Virus record (IMG/VR): IMGVR_UViG_3300010373_000070
Location: 1-43,938 of that record
Source: a virus
DNA: 43,938 nt
Direction: 5' to 3' (one strand)
The notes under the pieces are model-generated. The model was not told the origin of the DNA. It worked only from the letters and a program-made list of their open reading frames with translations, and did not search any database. Below, in pieces: positions 16,670 to 24,513 of this stretch; within the stretch, counting starts at the first letter, position 1, and each line of letters starts with the position of its first letter. The position numbers were made by a program, and so were the translations under genes.

Positions 16670-16911
16670 TGGCTCAGTACAAGTTCCTCTGTTCGACATG
16701 CGGGTTCAAGAAGGCCCGCTTGTCGCTCGATCCGTTCGATTGCCCTAAGTGCAAATCGCCGATGAAGAGGAACGCGAGCGGACCGACGAATCAAGTCTAC
16801 GAGCAGCTCGACAACGGGCTCATGCCTCGCAAGGTAGAGCGTCTAGCAGACGCAGAACGTCTATTCAAAGACCGCGCAAAGAACGATCCTAATGGCCAAG
16901 GTAACACTTAG
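16669..16911 (+). CDS. Small zinc-ribbon protein
   Basis: 80 residues. The first third is a zinc ribbon: CSTC at residues 8-11 and CPKC near 25-28. The rest is polar and helical. Zinc ribbons of this size are common in phages and usually bind nucleic acid or proteins; no specific role can be given. The 3' end overlaps the SbcC-like gene by 20 nt. Confidence 0.6.
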   Translation: MAQYKFLCSTCGFKKARLSLDPFDCPKCKSPMKRNASGPTNQVYEQLDNGLMPRKVERLADAERLFKDRAKNDPNGQGNT

Positions 16912-17743
16912 CCGTCTGACGTTGCAGAACTTCCGCTCGTTCGATGGCACTCATACAATCGATTTTGACGGAACAGGATTGTATCTGGTACGCGGGTATA
17001 ATCACGACTCGCGTGGAGAATCTGGTTCTGGCAAGTCTTCTCTGTTTCATGCCATCGCCTACGCCCTCGACTTTGCCCCCTATGCGGCTACAGAGCTGCG
17101 TACGTGGCACAACGACGATCCGATGTTCGTCGAGCTGGAGCTGGGAACCGATAAAGGTCCAGCCGTCATTCATCGTGGCGACAAGCTCTGGCTGAAGTAC
17201 GAAGGTAAGAAGATCACCAGCGCGAAGGCTGTCGCCGAGAAGATCGACGAGATCTGCGGCATCAACAAGAAGCTTCGTGAGGCGATCACATACCGTCGTC
17301 AGCGCACCTTCGGTTTGTTCCTTTCTAAGACCGATAGAGAGAAGAAAGAATTCCTCATCGAGCTTCTCGGCCTTCATTGGCTAGAGGAAGCTATCGAGGC
17401 TGCCACCAAGAAGGTCACTGAGTGCAAGAAGGCTGTCGACGCTCACGTGCCGATGCTGGAGCTGCACAAGAAGCTCGTGGCCGAAGCGAAGGAACGAGTC
17501 ATCGCTCCCAACTTCACTGACACCACCCGCCTAGAGCAAGAGATCGATCTCGCCGTAGCCGAGCTGCGTGAGGCTGCTGATATTCGCGCTGCCGCACAAG
17601 CGGACGTTGACGCAATCAAGTACGAAGCGTTCGACTACGACACTTCGCTGATTGATCGTCAAGAGCACATCATCCAGCAATGCCAATTCCGTATCAGTCG
17701 CCTCGGTCAACCCGAGCTATTGGTGCAACGTGCGCAGCGTTAG
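16892..17743 (+). CDS. SbcC/Rad50-like ATPase, N-terminal half (ends at in-frame TAG)
   Basis: 283 residues up to an in-frame TAG at 17741-17743. It carries the first half of an SMC-type ATPase: LQNFRSFDGTHTIDF at the N-terminus, Walker A GESGSGKSSL at about 46-55, a Q-loop-like TYRRQRTFGLF region, then the ascending coiled coil. The Zn hook and Walker B are missing because they lie beyond the stop, in the same frame (next entry). Read through, the product would be 613 residues, close to T4 gp46 (560). It would work with the SbcD-like nuclease at 8384-9388. The TAG may be a real nonsense mutation, a sequencing error, or a site of suppression. Confidence 0.8.
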   Translation: MAKVTLSRLTLQNFRSFDGTHTIDFDGTGLYLVRGYNHDSRGESGSGKSSLFHAIAYALDFAPYAATELRTWHNDDPMFVELELGTDKGPAVIHRGDKLWLKYEGKKITSAKAVAEKIDEICGINKKLREAITYRRQRTFGLFLSKTDREKKEFLIELLGLHWLEEAIEAATKKVTECKKAVDAHVPMLELHKKLVAEAKERVIAPNFTDTTRLEQEIDLAVAELREAADIRAAAQADVDAIKYEAFDYDTSLIDRQEHIIQQCQFRISRLGQPELLVQRAQR

Positions 17744-17773
17744 ATTTTCCGTCTGCACAATGAGATCTCTCGT

Positions 17774-18733
17774 TTGTTCGACGACAAGTGTCCTCGCTGC
17801 GATCGTCAATGGGATCAGGCTCAGGCCGAGATGGAGAAGAACCATCAGGAGATCCAGCGTCAGGAAGTGAAGCTCAAGGAAGCGGAAGAAGCTCTAACCA
17901 AGCTCAAGACGATGCGCGAGATGGAAGCTACGATGGTGAAGCAGCTCGACGAGCTGAAGCTCCAGATGCAGGCTGCCGAGCGCACATATTTGGCCGACAA
18001 CCGAAAGCTCTCCGAATTCAAGTACGCCAAGCTGAAGGAAGCTGATGGCGATTTGGTCGTGCGTGAACGCGGCATCAATAATCTACGTACACGTCTCCAG
18101 GCCCTCAAGAACGGAAACGAGCTGAACGCAAGACTTCATGCGCAGGCGAACGAAGCTGTGCTTGGTGCCAAAGTGAAGCTCATGACCGCTGCTGCCGACC
18201 ACATCAATCTGGAGCAGCTTGAGAAGCGTGAGATTGACTTTCTCGGAATGTTGCGTGGCTTCCTCGGGCAGATCTTCGCCGAGCTATTGGCCGAAGTCTC
18301 GAACGAGACGAACCGAATCCTTTCGAACCTGCCGAACGCATCGAAGGTGACGCTGCACTTCGAGACTGATCGTGAGACGCAGGATGGCAAGCTACGCAAC
18401 GAGATCACGCCGGTTGCATTCTTCGGTGGTCGTCACTGGCCGCTGGAGTCTGGTGCGTCAGGAGGTATGTTCACGTCCATCGAGTTGGCTGTTGACCTCG
18501 CAGTCGCCAACGTCATCTCACGTCGCACTGGTGTCGAGCTGGGCTGGCTGATCCTCGACGAGTCATTTGCCAACGGATCGGACAAGGTCACGAAGGAAGG
18601 CTGTCTCGAAATCTTGAAGCAATACTCCGACGACAAGCTCATCATCGTTGTCGAGCATGCTTCCGAATTCAAGGAAATGTTCTCGCGTGTGATCGAAGTC
18701 GATTACCGCGATGAACGATCGAGGATCAGATGA
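17774..18733 (+). CDS. SbcC/Rad50-like ATPase, C-terminal half (after in-frame TAG)
   Basis: The continuation of the preceding frame. From the first possible start (TTG at 17774) it has 319 residues. It begins with the zinc hook CPRC (residues 6-9), then the descending coiled coil (about 15-150), the ABC signature ASGGMFTSIELA near 240 and Walker B GWLILDESF near 269. No Shine-Dalgarno sequence is seen before the TTG, and ten codons separate it from the TAG, so independent translation is doubtful. If both halves were made, they would together hold all parts of the ATPase head. It overlaps the next gene by ATGA. Confidence 0.7.
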   Translation: MFDDKCPRCDRQWDQAQAEMEKNHQEIQRQEVKLKEAEEALTKLKTMREMEATMVKQLDELKLQMQAAERTYLADNRKLSEFKYAKLKEADGDLVVRERGINNLRTRLQALKNGNELNARLHAQANEAVLGAKVKLMTAAADHINLEQLEKREIDFLGMLRGFLGQIFAELLAEVSNETNRILSNLPNASKVTLHFETDRETQDGKLRNEITPVAFFGGRHWPLESGASGGMFTSIELAVDLAVANVISRRTGVELGWLILDESFANGSDKVTKEGCLEILKQYSDDKLIIVVEHASEFKEMFSRVIEVDYRDERSRIR

Positions 18734-19104
18734 TTGCTGAAATCCTAACGAAGGTGTACACCGCTCCGCACTACTACGCCGTGATCAGCCCGGCCGGTTT
18801 GTTCTTCGCTGAGTCGCCTGAAGAGCAAGACTTGATGGAGGATGATCCGCATGAAGCTCTCGTGCGTTTGTTCATCAGCAAGGAAGCGGCTGACGTGTAT
18901 TGCGACTACGTCAATGTGTTGCACGGCGATATGAAGGTTACTGAGGTATCGCTGAAAGACGTTTGGTACCTGCTTGACGACATTGAGTCGCTATGCCAAG
19001 CGCAATTCAACTGTCCTGCGCGCATCGCCTTCTGCGTGCTCGACAAGGATGACTGGCCAGTGGACATCGACACGATCCACAGCGCCTTCATTTTGCCAAA
19101 TTAG
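18730..19104 (+). CDS. Hypothetical protein, 124 residues
   Basis: A small acidic soluble protein with no recognised family. It begins MIAEILTKVYTAPHYYAVIS and has alternating strands and helices with several aromatic residues. It starts at an ATGA overlap with the SbcC-like frame and is the last gene before a new promoter motif, so it probably ends the chaperonin/SbcC operon. Confidence 0.5.
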   Translation: MIAEILTKVYTAPHYYAVISPAGLFFAESPEEQDLMEDDPHEALVRLFISKEAADVYCDYVNVLHGDMKVTEVSLKDVWYLLDDIESLCQAQFNCPARIAFCVLDKDDWPVDIDTIHSAFILPN

Positions 19105-19105
19105 A

Positions 19106-19116
19106 TCCGCTATAAG
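19106..19116 (+). promoter_or_regulatory. Phage promoter motif TCCGCTATAAG
   Basis: An exact copy just after the TAG of the preceding gene. The leader to the ATG is 22 nt and contains AGGAG at 19129-19133, so this transcript would use a normal ribosome-binding site, unlike most others. Confidence 0.75.
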
Positions 19117-19138
19117 AGAGCTGTCTACAGGAGTTATC

Positions 19139-19483
19139 ATGGGAAGACCAAAGGGTTCAAAGAACAAGGAAGCGAAGAGCCCCTTCGCAGATCTTGATAG
19201 TGATTGGAAGGACGCAGTAGCGGGCCTTGACCGCACCGAAATCGAGTCACGCATCGCAGCCGTGGCCATCGCCGATTCAGACCTTCGCAAGATGAAGAAG
19301 GAAGATCAGCATCTCAAGGAATGCGCAGAGACCTACAAGGAAGCCGGCGCGCAGTATCGCGATGGTTTCAAGGCTAACAAGCTCAAGATCGAATTCTTGA
19401 AGCAAGCTCTGAATGACAAGGGTGGTCCGTCAAAGGACGTCGCAGATCAAGTCGACGTCGATGCAGACACCAGCGTCAACTAA
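19139..19483 (+). CDS. Small helical protein with AT-hook-like N-terminus
   Basis: 114 residues. The N-terminus MGRPKGSKNK contains the GRPKG AT-hook-like core that often binds the DNA minor groove; the HNH protein at 22668 begins in a very similar way. The remainder is strongly charged and helical (about residues 20-95). AGGAG lies 5 nt before the ATG, and the preferred start is supported by it; the frame is open further upstream to 18974 but that part overlaps the previous gene. A strong terminator follows directly, so it is a single-gene transcript. Confidence 0.6.
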   Translation: MGRPKGSKNKEAKSPFADLDSDWKDAVAGLDRTEIESRIAAVAIADSDLRKMKKEDQHLKECAETYKEAGAQYRDGFKANKLKIEFLKQALNDKGGPSKDVADQVDVDADTSVN

Positions 19484-19502
19484 CACAATCTACATCTAAC
19501 TG

Positions 19503-19550
19503 ACCCCGCGGAACCTCATCCCGAGATTTTCTTCCGCGGGGTTTCTTTTA
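19503..19550 (+). terminator. Rho-independent terminator
   Basis: The 11-bp stem ACCCCGCGGAA (19503-19513) pairs with TTCCGCGGGGT (19532-19542) around an 18-nt loop, followed by a T-rich tract TTCTTTTA. It ends the single-gene transcript starting at 19106 and separates it from the resolvase/reductase genes. Confidence 0.85.
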
Positions 19551-19554
19551 TCTG

Positions 19555-20214
19555 ATGAAAGTTCTCTGCATCGATTTGTCGCTTCATTGCGGCTGGGCCG
19601 TTATGGAAGGCGAGCAAGGTCAAGATCCAAAGCTCGAAAGTTACGGAACACTTCACTACGAAGGAAATACCGTCAAGGAACGGAACAATTATCCTTGGTC
19701 GTATCTCGGAGTAGTGGCTGAGCATGTCAGCACGATCATGAAGCTGCTCGTCGAGCACGTCGCTCCTGACGTGATCGTGATCGAAGAAACGAACAAGGGC
19801 AAGAATCGATACAGTCAGAAGATGCTGGAGTTTTTGCATCACCAGCTCCTAGAGCAGATCGGCTTCCTACAATTCCGATCTGACACTGCACCTCTGAAGT
19901 TCAAGAAGCTGCCACCAGACGTCGTCTACCTCGACACGTCTCACTGGCGATCCATCCTCGGCATTTGGATGTCGAAGGACCAAAAGAAAAACAACGCAAA
20001 GCTGTCGAAGGCGAAGCGCGAAGGCAAGGATGCACTGAAGGCGATGAAGGAAAAGCTCGGCGTGCGTGGTAAGACGAATAAGAAGCACGTCGCTATCGCA
20101 CACGCAAACGCAACCTTCGGTCTACAACTTCGTGTCAAGGACAACGACGCAGCCGATGCGATCTGTTTGGGCCTTGCCTATTTCAAGGGTGCGACTCCAA
20201 GCAATGGCGTTTGA
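19555..20214 (+). CDS. RuvC-like Holliday junction resolvase
   Basis: 219 residues with the RNase H-like resolvase pattern: first acid in LCIDLSLHCGW (residues 4-14), second in VIVIEET near 81, and the terminal acid pair in KDNDAADAICLGLAY near 198. A Lys-rich insert lies at about 140-180. It would cut four-way junctions before packaging and during recombination. No promoter motif lies between it and the terminator just upstream, so its promoter is unclear; the ATG is only 5 nt from the terminator tract. The 3' end overlaps the HNH gene. Confidence 0.75.
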   Translation: MKVLCIDLSLHCGWAVMEGEQGQDPKLESYGTLHYEGNTVKERNNYPWSYLGVVAEHVSTIMKLLVEHVAPDVIVIEETNKGKNRYSQKMLEFLHHQLLEQIGFLQFRSDTAPLKFKKLPPDVVYLDTSHWRSILGIWMSKDQKKNNAKLSKAKREGKDALKAMKEKLGVRGKTNKKHVAIAHANATFGLQLRVKDNDAADAICLGLAYFKGATPSNGV

Positions 20215-20644
20215 TCAGAAGGCATATCATAAGCAGTGGTGCAAGGATCATCCAGAGCGAGTGAAGGCTTATAAAGACCGATCGCTCAAGAAGCATCCTC
20301 AGAAGAAACGTAGATCTGAGAACGTACCTGCATATCGACTATATGCCTATCGTGCTTGGGATAAGAAGCATGGCTTCACTGACACTCTTTCAAAAGAAGA
20401 AGCTGTTGAAGCAATGATGATGGAATGCACTTATTGCGGTCTGCTTCCAGCAAATGGATTGGATAGGGTCGACAGTAGTCAAGGTCATCATACAAACAAC
20501 GTCATTGGATGTTGTGAGAAGTGTAATTTCATTCTTGGGGATCTTCCTAGAGAAGCCAAGGCCGAGCTGATTGAAGGTCTATCTCGGATCCGGGAACAAG
20601 GTCTGCTAAGTAATTGGATAATTCCTACTAAAAGGAACAAATGA
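20204..20644 (+). CDS. HNH endonuclease
   Basis: About 146 residues from the ATG at 20204. The basic N-terminus (residues 1-40) is followed by CTYCGL near residue 72, LDRVDSS, HHTNNVIGCCEKCN and GDLP: two Cys pairs around the conserved Asp-Arg-Val of an HNH nuclease fold. It is a different subfamily from the Endonuclease VII-type genes in the left arm. Its codons are more AT-rich than those of the flanking genes, in line with a mobile gene inserted between the resolvase and the reductase. The frame is open to 20066, but that part overlaps the resolvase. Confidence 0.7.
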   Translation: MAFDQKAYHKQWCKDHPERVKAYKDRSLKKHPQKKRRSENVPAYRLYAYRAWDKKHGFTDTLSKEEAVEAMMMECTYCGLLPANGLDRVDSSQGHHTNNVIGCCEKCNFILGDLPREAKAELIEGLSRIREQGLLSNWIIPTKRNK

Positions 20645-22632
20645 GTAATCCCGTAAATCCCAAGATGAGTCCTCTCCAGGAATTCATCTTCTACCGTACC
20701 TATTCACGCTGGCTCGACGACAAGGCTCGTCGTGAAACTTTCATGGAAGTGTTCGGTCCGGTTGGCGAGGGTCGATATCTGACGTACATGCACGGCAAGT
20801 TCGGACCGAAGGTTCCTGAAGCTGTGTGGCGTCTGATCGAAGAGAAGGTCGCAGAGCTTGGTTCAATGCCGAGCATGAGAGCTGCGTGGACTGCGGGCCC
20901 TGCGCTCGACAAGAACAATATCGCTGGCTACAACTGCGCAGCGATCGCATTCAACTGCCTTCAATCAGTAGTCGAGCTGTTCTACATTTTGATGTGTGGT
21001 ACCGGCGTCGGTTTCTCGATCGAGCACGAGTATATCTATCAGATGCCGACAGTCGCACGCCAGACAGGCGCGCTGGTTGGTACGCACTACGTAGAAGACT
21101 CAAAGGAAGGGTGGGCTGACGCTCTCAAGCTTGGCCTGGAGACTTGGTTCGAAGGCGGCGATGTCCGTTTCAACTTCGACTTCGTTCGTCCTGCCGGCGC
21201 TCGTCTAAAGACGATGGGCGGTCGTGCATCGGGCCCGGATCCGTTGAAGCGTTTGCTCGAATTTTGTCGCGACATCATTCTGAAGGCTCAAGGACGCAAG
21301 CTCAAGTCGATTGAGTGGCTCGACATCGGCAACATGATCGGTGAAGTGGTAGTCGTCGGCGGCGTACGTCGCTCCTCAGAGATCACGTTCTCAGATCTGG
21401 GCGATGAAGAGATGCGCGACGCGAAGGTGTGGCCATTCCCGCAGCACCGCGCGATGTCGAACAATTCTGTTTGCTACAAAGAGAAGCCGAACATCTTCCA
21501 ATTCATGACGGAGTGGTCGGCCCTTGCAGCGTCGGGCACTGGCGAGCGTGGTATTTTCAATCTCGAAGCAGCGATGAATGCTTCACCACGTCGAAAGAAG
21601 AATCCGCACCTTCGCACCAATCCGTGCGGCGAAATCAACCTCGACGTTCTGACCGGCGAATTCTGTAACCTCACCGAGGTTGTCGTACGCGCTGGCGATA
21701 CGTGGGATATCTTGTGCGACAAGGTCAAGGCAGCGGTATGGATGGGAGCAATGCAGTCGTGCTTGACCGATTTCCCGTACCTGCGTCCGAGCTGGAAGCA
21801 GAAGTGCGAAGAAGAGCGTTTGCTCGGCGTCTCGCTCACTGGCCAGATGGACAATCCGAAGCTGATGACCGAAGAGAAGCTAGAGATGCTTCGCGGCTAC
21901 GCCGTCAAGGTCTGCAAGAAGGCGTGTAAGGCTCTCGGTATCAACATGTCCGTTGCGATCACAACCGGCAAGCCGTCGGGTACCGTGTCGCAGCTCGTGA
22001 ATTGCGCTTCGGGTGCTCACCCTCGTTTCGCTAAGCACTACCTCCGTCGCGTTCGTATCGATGCGAAGGATCCTCTGTTCCACATGATGCGCGCACAAGG
22101 CGTCCCGTTTACTCCAGAGAATGGACAACGACAAGAGGATGTCGAGCGTAAGCGTCAAGAGCTGGTTGGATCTGGCAAGACGTGGGAAGAGGCGTGCGTC
22201 ATCGTTCCTGACTGGAAGGAAGAGAACGTGATGATGTGGGTCGTCGCATTCCCGGAAGCAGCTCCTCGTGGCGCAATCACTCGCCATGATGTATCAGCGA
22301 TCGAACAGCTCGAATGGTATCTCAAGGTGAAGAAGAATTGGTGCGAGCACAACCAGTCGATCACCGTCTATGTTCGTGACGAAGAGTGGCTGAAGGTTGG
22401 TTCGTGGGTATTCGAGCATTGGAACGATATCTCGGGTATTTCATTTCTTCCATATGATGGTGGTAAGTACGAACAGGCTCCCTATGAGGAGATTGACGAG
22501 GCTCTGTACAAGGTTCTCGTGAAGGACTTCCCCAAGATCGACTACACCCAGCTCTCGAAGTTCGAGAATGACGATAATACCTCCGGTGCAAAATCGTATG
22601 CTTGCTCCGGCGATAAGTGCGAAATCGTCTAA
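20641..22632 (+). CDS. Ribonucleoside-triphosphate reductase, adenosylcobalamin-dependent (class II)
   Basis: 663 residues. It reduces ribonucleotides to deoxyribonucleotides for phage DNA synthesis. Visible motifs: GYNCAAIAFNC (active-site disulfide Cys near 98), MCGTGVGFSIE, GGVRRSSEI, TNPCGEINLD with the radical Cys near 328, and SGTVSQLVNCASGAHP. The C-terminal ACSGDKCEIV holds the Cys pair that reloads electrons. No small subunit gene is nearby, which fits the monomeric B12-dependent class, so the host must supply cobalamin. It overlaps the HNH gene by ATGA. Confidence 0.88.
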   Translation: MSNPVNPKMSPLQEFIFYRTYSRWLDDKARRETFMEVFGPVGEGRYLTYMHGKFGPKVPEAVWRLIEEKVAELGSMPSMRAAWTAGPALDKNNIAGYNCAAIAFNCLQSVVELFYILMCGTGVGFSIEHEYIYQMPTVARQTGALVGTHYVEDSKEGWADALKLGLETWFEGGDVRFNFDFVRPAGARLKTMGGRASGPDPLKRLLEFCRDIILKAQGRKLKSIEWLDIGNMIGEVVVVGGVRRSSEITFSDLGDEEMRDAKVWPFPQHRAMSNNSVCYKEKPNIFQFMTEWSALAASGTGERGIFNLEAAMNASPRRKKNPHLRTNPCGEINLDVLTGEFCNLTEVVVRAGDTWDILCDKVKAAVWMGAMQSCLTDFPYLRPSWKQKCEEERLLGVSLTGQMDNPKLMTEEKLEMLRGYAVKVCKKACKALGINMSVAITTGKPSGTVSQLVNCASGAHPRFAKHYLRRVRIDAKDPLFHMMRAQGVPFTPENGQRQEDVERKRQELVGSGKTWEEACVIVPDWKEENVMMWVVAFPEAAPRGAITRHDVSAIEQLEWYLKVKKNWCEHNQSITVYVRDEEWLKVGSWVFEHWNDISGISFLPYDGGKYEQAPYEEIDEALYKVLVKDFPKIDYTQLSKFENDDNTSGAKSYACSGDKCEIV

Positions 22633-22648
22633 GACTGTCTGTATTTGT

Positions 22649-22659
22649 TTCGCTATAAG
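22649..22659 (+). promoter_or_regulatory. Phage promoter motif TTCGCTATAAG
   Basis: An exact copy in the short gap after the reductase gene, 8 nt before the ATG of the next gene, with no ribosome-binding site between. Confidence 0.75.
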
Positions 22660-22667
22660 TACTTTGT

Positions 22668-23078
22668 ATGGCGCGAACAAAAGGCAGTAAGAACAAGGTA
22701 AAGCGCGAATGGAGCTGTCCAGACTGCAAGGAAACAGATCTGGAGAAGAAGTCCACGAGCTATTACTGTCGTTCGTGCGCTTGTGAAAGAGTCAAAATCA
22801 GCAGGCGAGCTGTAAAGAACGAGGTTCTTTCTCAATACTCTGGTGGCGGTTATCCGCACTGCCAGTGCTGTTGGGATCAGCATATCGATTTTCTATCCAT
22901 CGACCATGTAAATGGCGGCGGATCAGAACATCGACGCCAGCTAGGAATGAGTGGCGGGCACTCGTTTTATTCTTGGTTGAAGCGCAATGGATACCCGGAT
23001 GGGTACAGAGTCCTTTGCCACAATTGCAACCAAGGCCGTCAATGTAATAACGGCATTTGTCCGCACGAGGAAGAATAA
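22668..23078 (+). CDS. HNH-like endonuclease with zinc fingers
   Basis: 136 residues. The N-terminus ARTKGSKNK is AT-hook-like and is followed by a zinc finger (CPDC ... CRSC). The nuclease part has CQCC near 65, FLSIDHVNGGG near 75-85, and YRVLCHNCNQGR with a final CPHEE, the pattern of a common phage HNH family. It is the first gene after a promoter motif and overlaps the next gene by TAATG, so unlike the other HNH genes it would head an operon. Confidence 0.75.
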   Translation: MARTKGSKNKVKREWSCPDCKETDLEKKSTSYYCRSCACERVKISRRAVKNEVLSQYSGGGYPHCQCCWDQHIDFLSIDHVNGGGSEHRRQLGMSGGHSFYSWLKRNGYPDGYRVLCHNCNQGRQCNNGICPHEEE

Positions 23079-23857
23079 TGCCGGGTGGCAAGCTTTACAA
23101 CTCTATCGATTCTGAGCTAGACGACGACGTAGAAGCCCAGACAGCAGCACCAGACGACCTTGACGATTTCGATGAAGAGATCGACGAGGAGATGTCCGAA
23201 GCTGAGCAGCGAATCAATCTCGCTGGCTATTATCGAATACTCGCCAAAGGCGGTATCTTCAAGGACGGATCCGAAGCAGCTCGCATCGTTGATGCTGAAG
23301 TTCGCGCATTCGCCCGTGAGCGAATGGCACTGCTTCTGAATCTGTCGTCTGCTCCCAAGGCCAAGGTCGATCTGCCTTTCACTGAGGACCAAATTAACGT
23401 CCTTCAGTGGCTCGCTGATCGCTACGTAGAGAAGGCTCGCGCGTCTCAGAACGTTGCCCCATTGGCCCCTCCGACGCAGCCAGTTGCTCCACAAGTAACG
23501 AAGCCGGCTGCACCAGCGATCACACCGCTCGTGCCTCCGCAGAACGCCCAGCGCGCTCCTGCGAAGCCTCAAGCACAACGTCAGCGTAAGCCGAAAGAGA
23601 AGGTCAACTACGACCTGATCGCTGACGGCGTCGTATTCCAGGAAGACGGAAAACACTGGAAGTTCGTTACCAACCCGGAAACGGGTCAAAGACTAAAAAT
23701 GGGAGTCAACCTGAAGAAACAGGTTGGCGCAGGAAGCGCTGCGCACCGTCTGCCGATGCCCTCGAACGACCAGATGGATCGCATCTCACACCAGCAAGCA
23801 CAACACCAAGTCACTAACCTACCGGTTATTGAAACAGACAAAACAAGGATCATTTAA
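23078..23857 (+). CDS. Hypothetical protein with acidic N-terminus and Pro/Ala linker
   Basis: 259 residues from the ATG at 23078, chosen because it forms a TAATG overlap; a TTG seven codons upstream is less likely. The N-terminal 45 residues are strongly acidic, followed by a helical domain (about 50-120), a Pro/Ala/Gln-rich linker (about 135-180) and a basic C-terminal domain with WKFVTNPETGQRLKMG. The layout suggests a protein- or DNA-binding adaptor. No family is recognised. Confidence 0.5.
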   Translation: MPGGKLYNSIDSELDDDVEAQTAAPDDLDDFDEEIDEEMSEAEQRINLAGYYRILAKGGIFKDGSEAARIVDAEVRAFARERMALLLNLSSAPKAKVDLPFTEDQINVLQWLADRYVEKARASQNVAPLAPPTQPVAPQVTKPAAPAITPLVPPQNAQRAPAKPQAQRQRKPKEKVNYDLIADGVVFQEDGKHWKFVTNPETGQRLKMGVNLKKQVGAGSAAHRLPMPSNDQMDRISHQQAQHQVTNLPVIETDKTRII

Positions 23858-24513
23858 TGGGAGATAAGTTTAGTCCGAAGAACGTAGGCGAAAACAGCCT
23901 ACGTGCAAAGGCAAAGGGTCTAGAGGCCCGCATGAAGGATCTTGAGACCGGCCTGAGTCGCCTCATGATCGGAATCGACCGCAATATGGGTCAGGTTGGC
24001 CAGATGCTCGGCGAAGTAACCGAGAAGCTCGAAGCCGTCATCGAATTGGTTGGTACCGAATCTGTCAACCAGCTCGTCGAAGCCAAGCGCATGGATCGCG
24101 CACAGGAAGCAGCCGATGCAGAGCAGAAGGCTCTGGAAGAGGCTATTGCAGACGGCTACGTGACTCCGACCGACGTGGTTGCCGAAAATTCGTTCATCGT
24201 TGCATACGAGACGAAAGCCGATGGCAAGCCGCTCGGCACTGGACGTCAGTCGGTTGCCTTTAAGTCGCTCTCAAAGGCGGCGAAGGAAACGCTCCTCGGC
24301 AAGGGTGTCGACTTCACTATGCCGACTCCATCGGGTGGCAGCTTCACCGTGAAGGAAGTCTACACGCTCGATGAAGAGAAGGGACGCGCAATCTTGGGTG
24401 AGAAGGCGCGCGCACGCGCGGAGGCCGCGCAGAAGGCAGCGGCAGAAGCAGCATCACAGGATGAAGCTGCATCCGACGACAGCGCCGCCGCAGACGTAGG
24501 AGAGAACGAGTAA
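23857..24513 (+). CDS. Coiled-coil hypothetical protein
   Basis: 218 residues. Residues 15-110 are mostly helical with heptad-like spacing, suggesting coiled coil; a small mixed domain follows at about 115-180, and the end is an Ala/Glu-rich helix with an acidic tail. AAGGA is present upstream and the start overlaps the preceding stop (TAATG). No function is recognised. Its neighbours include a metallophosphoesterase, which may be a partner. Confidence 0.5.
   Translation: MGDKFSPKNVGENSLRAKAKGLEARMKDLETGLSRLMIGIDRNMGQVGQMLGEVTEKLEAVIELVGTESVNQLVEAKRMDRAQEAADAEQKALEEAIADGYVTPTDVVAENSFIVAYETKADGKPLGTGRQSVAFKSLSKAAKETLLGKGVDFTMPTPSGGSFTVKEVYTLDEEKGRAILGEKARARAEAAQKAAAEAASQDEAASDDSAAADVGENE

Noticed and set aside
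16892-18733. Genome-wide reassignment of TAG to an amino acid
   Set aside because: TAG ends several other genes cleanly (for example at 101, 16911, 19104, 33476 and 42827), and only one gene shows an internal TAG.
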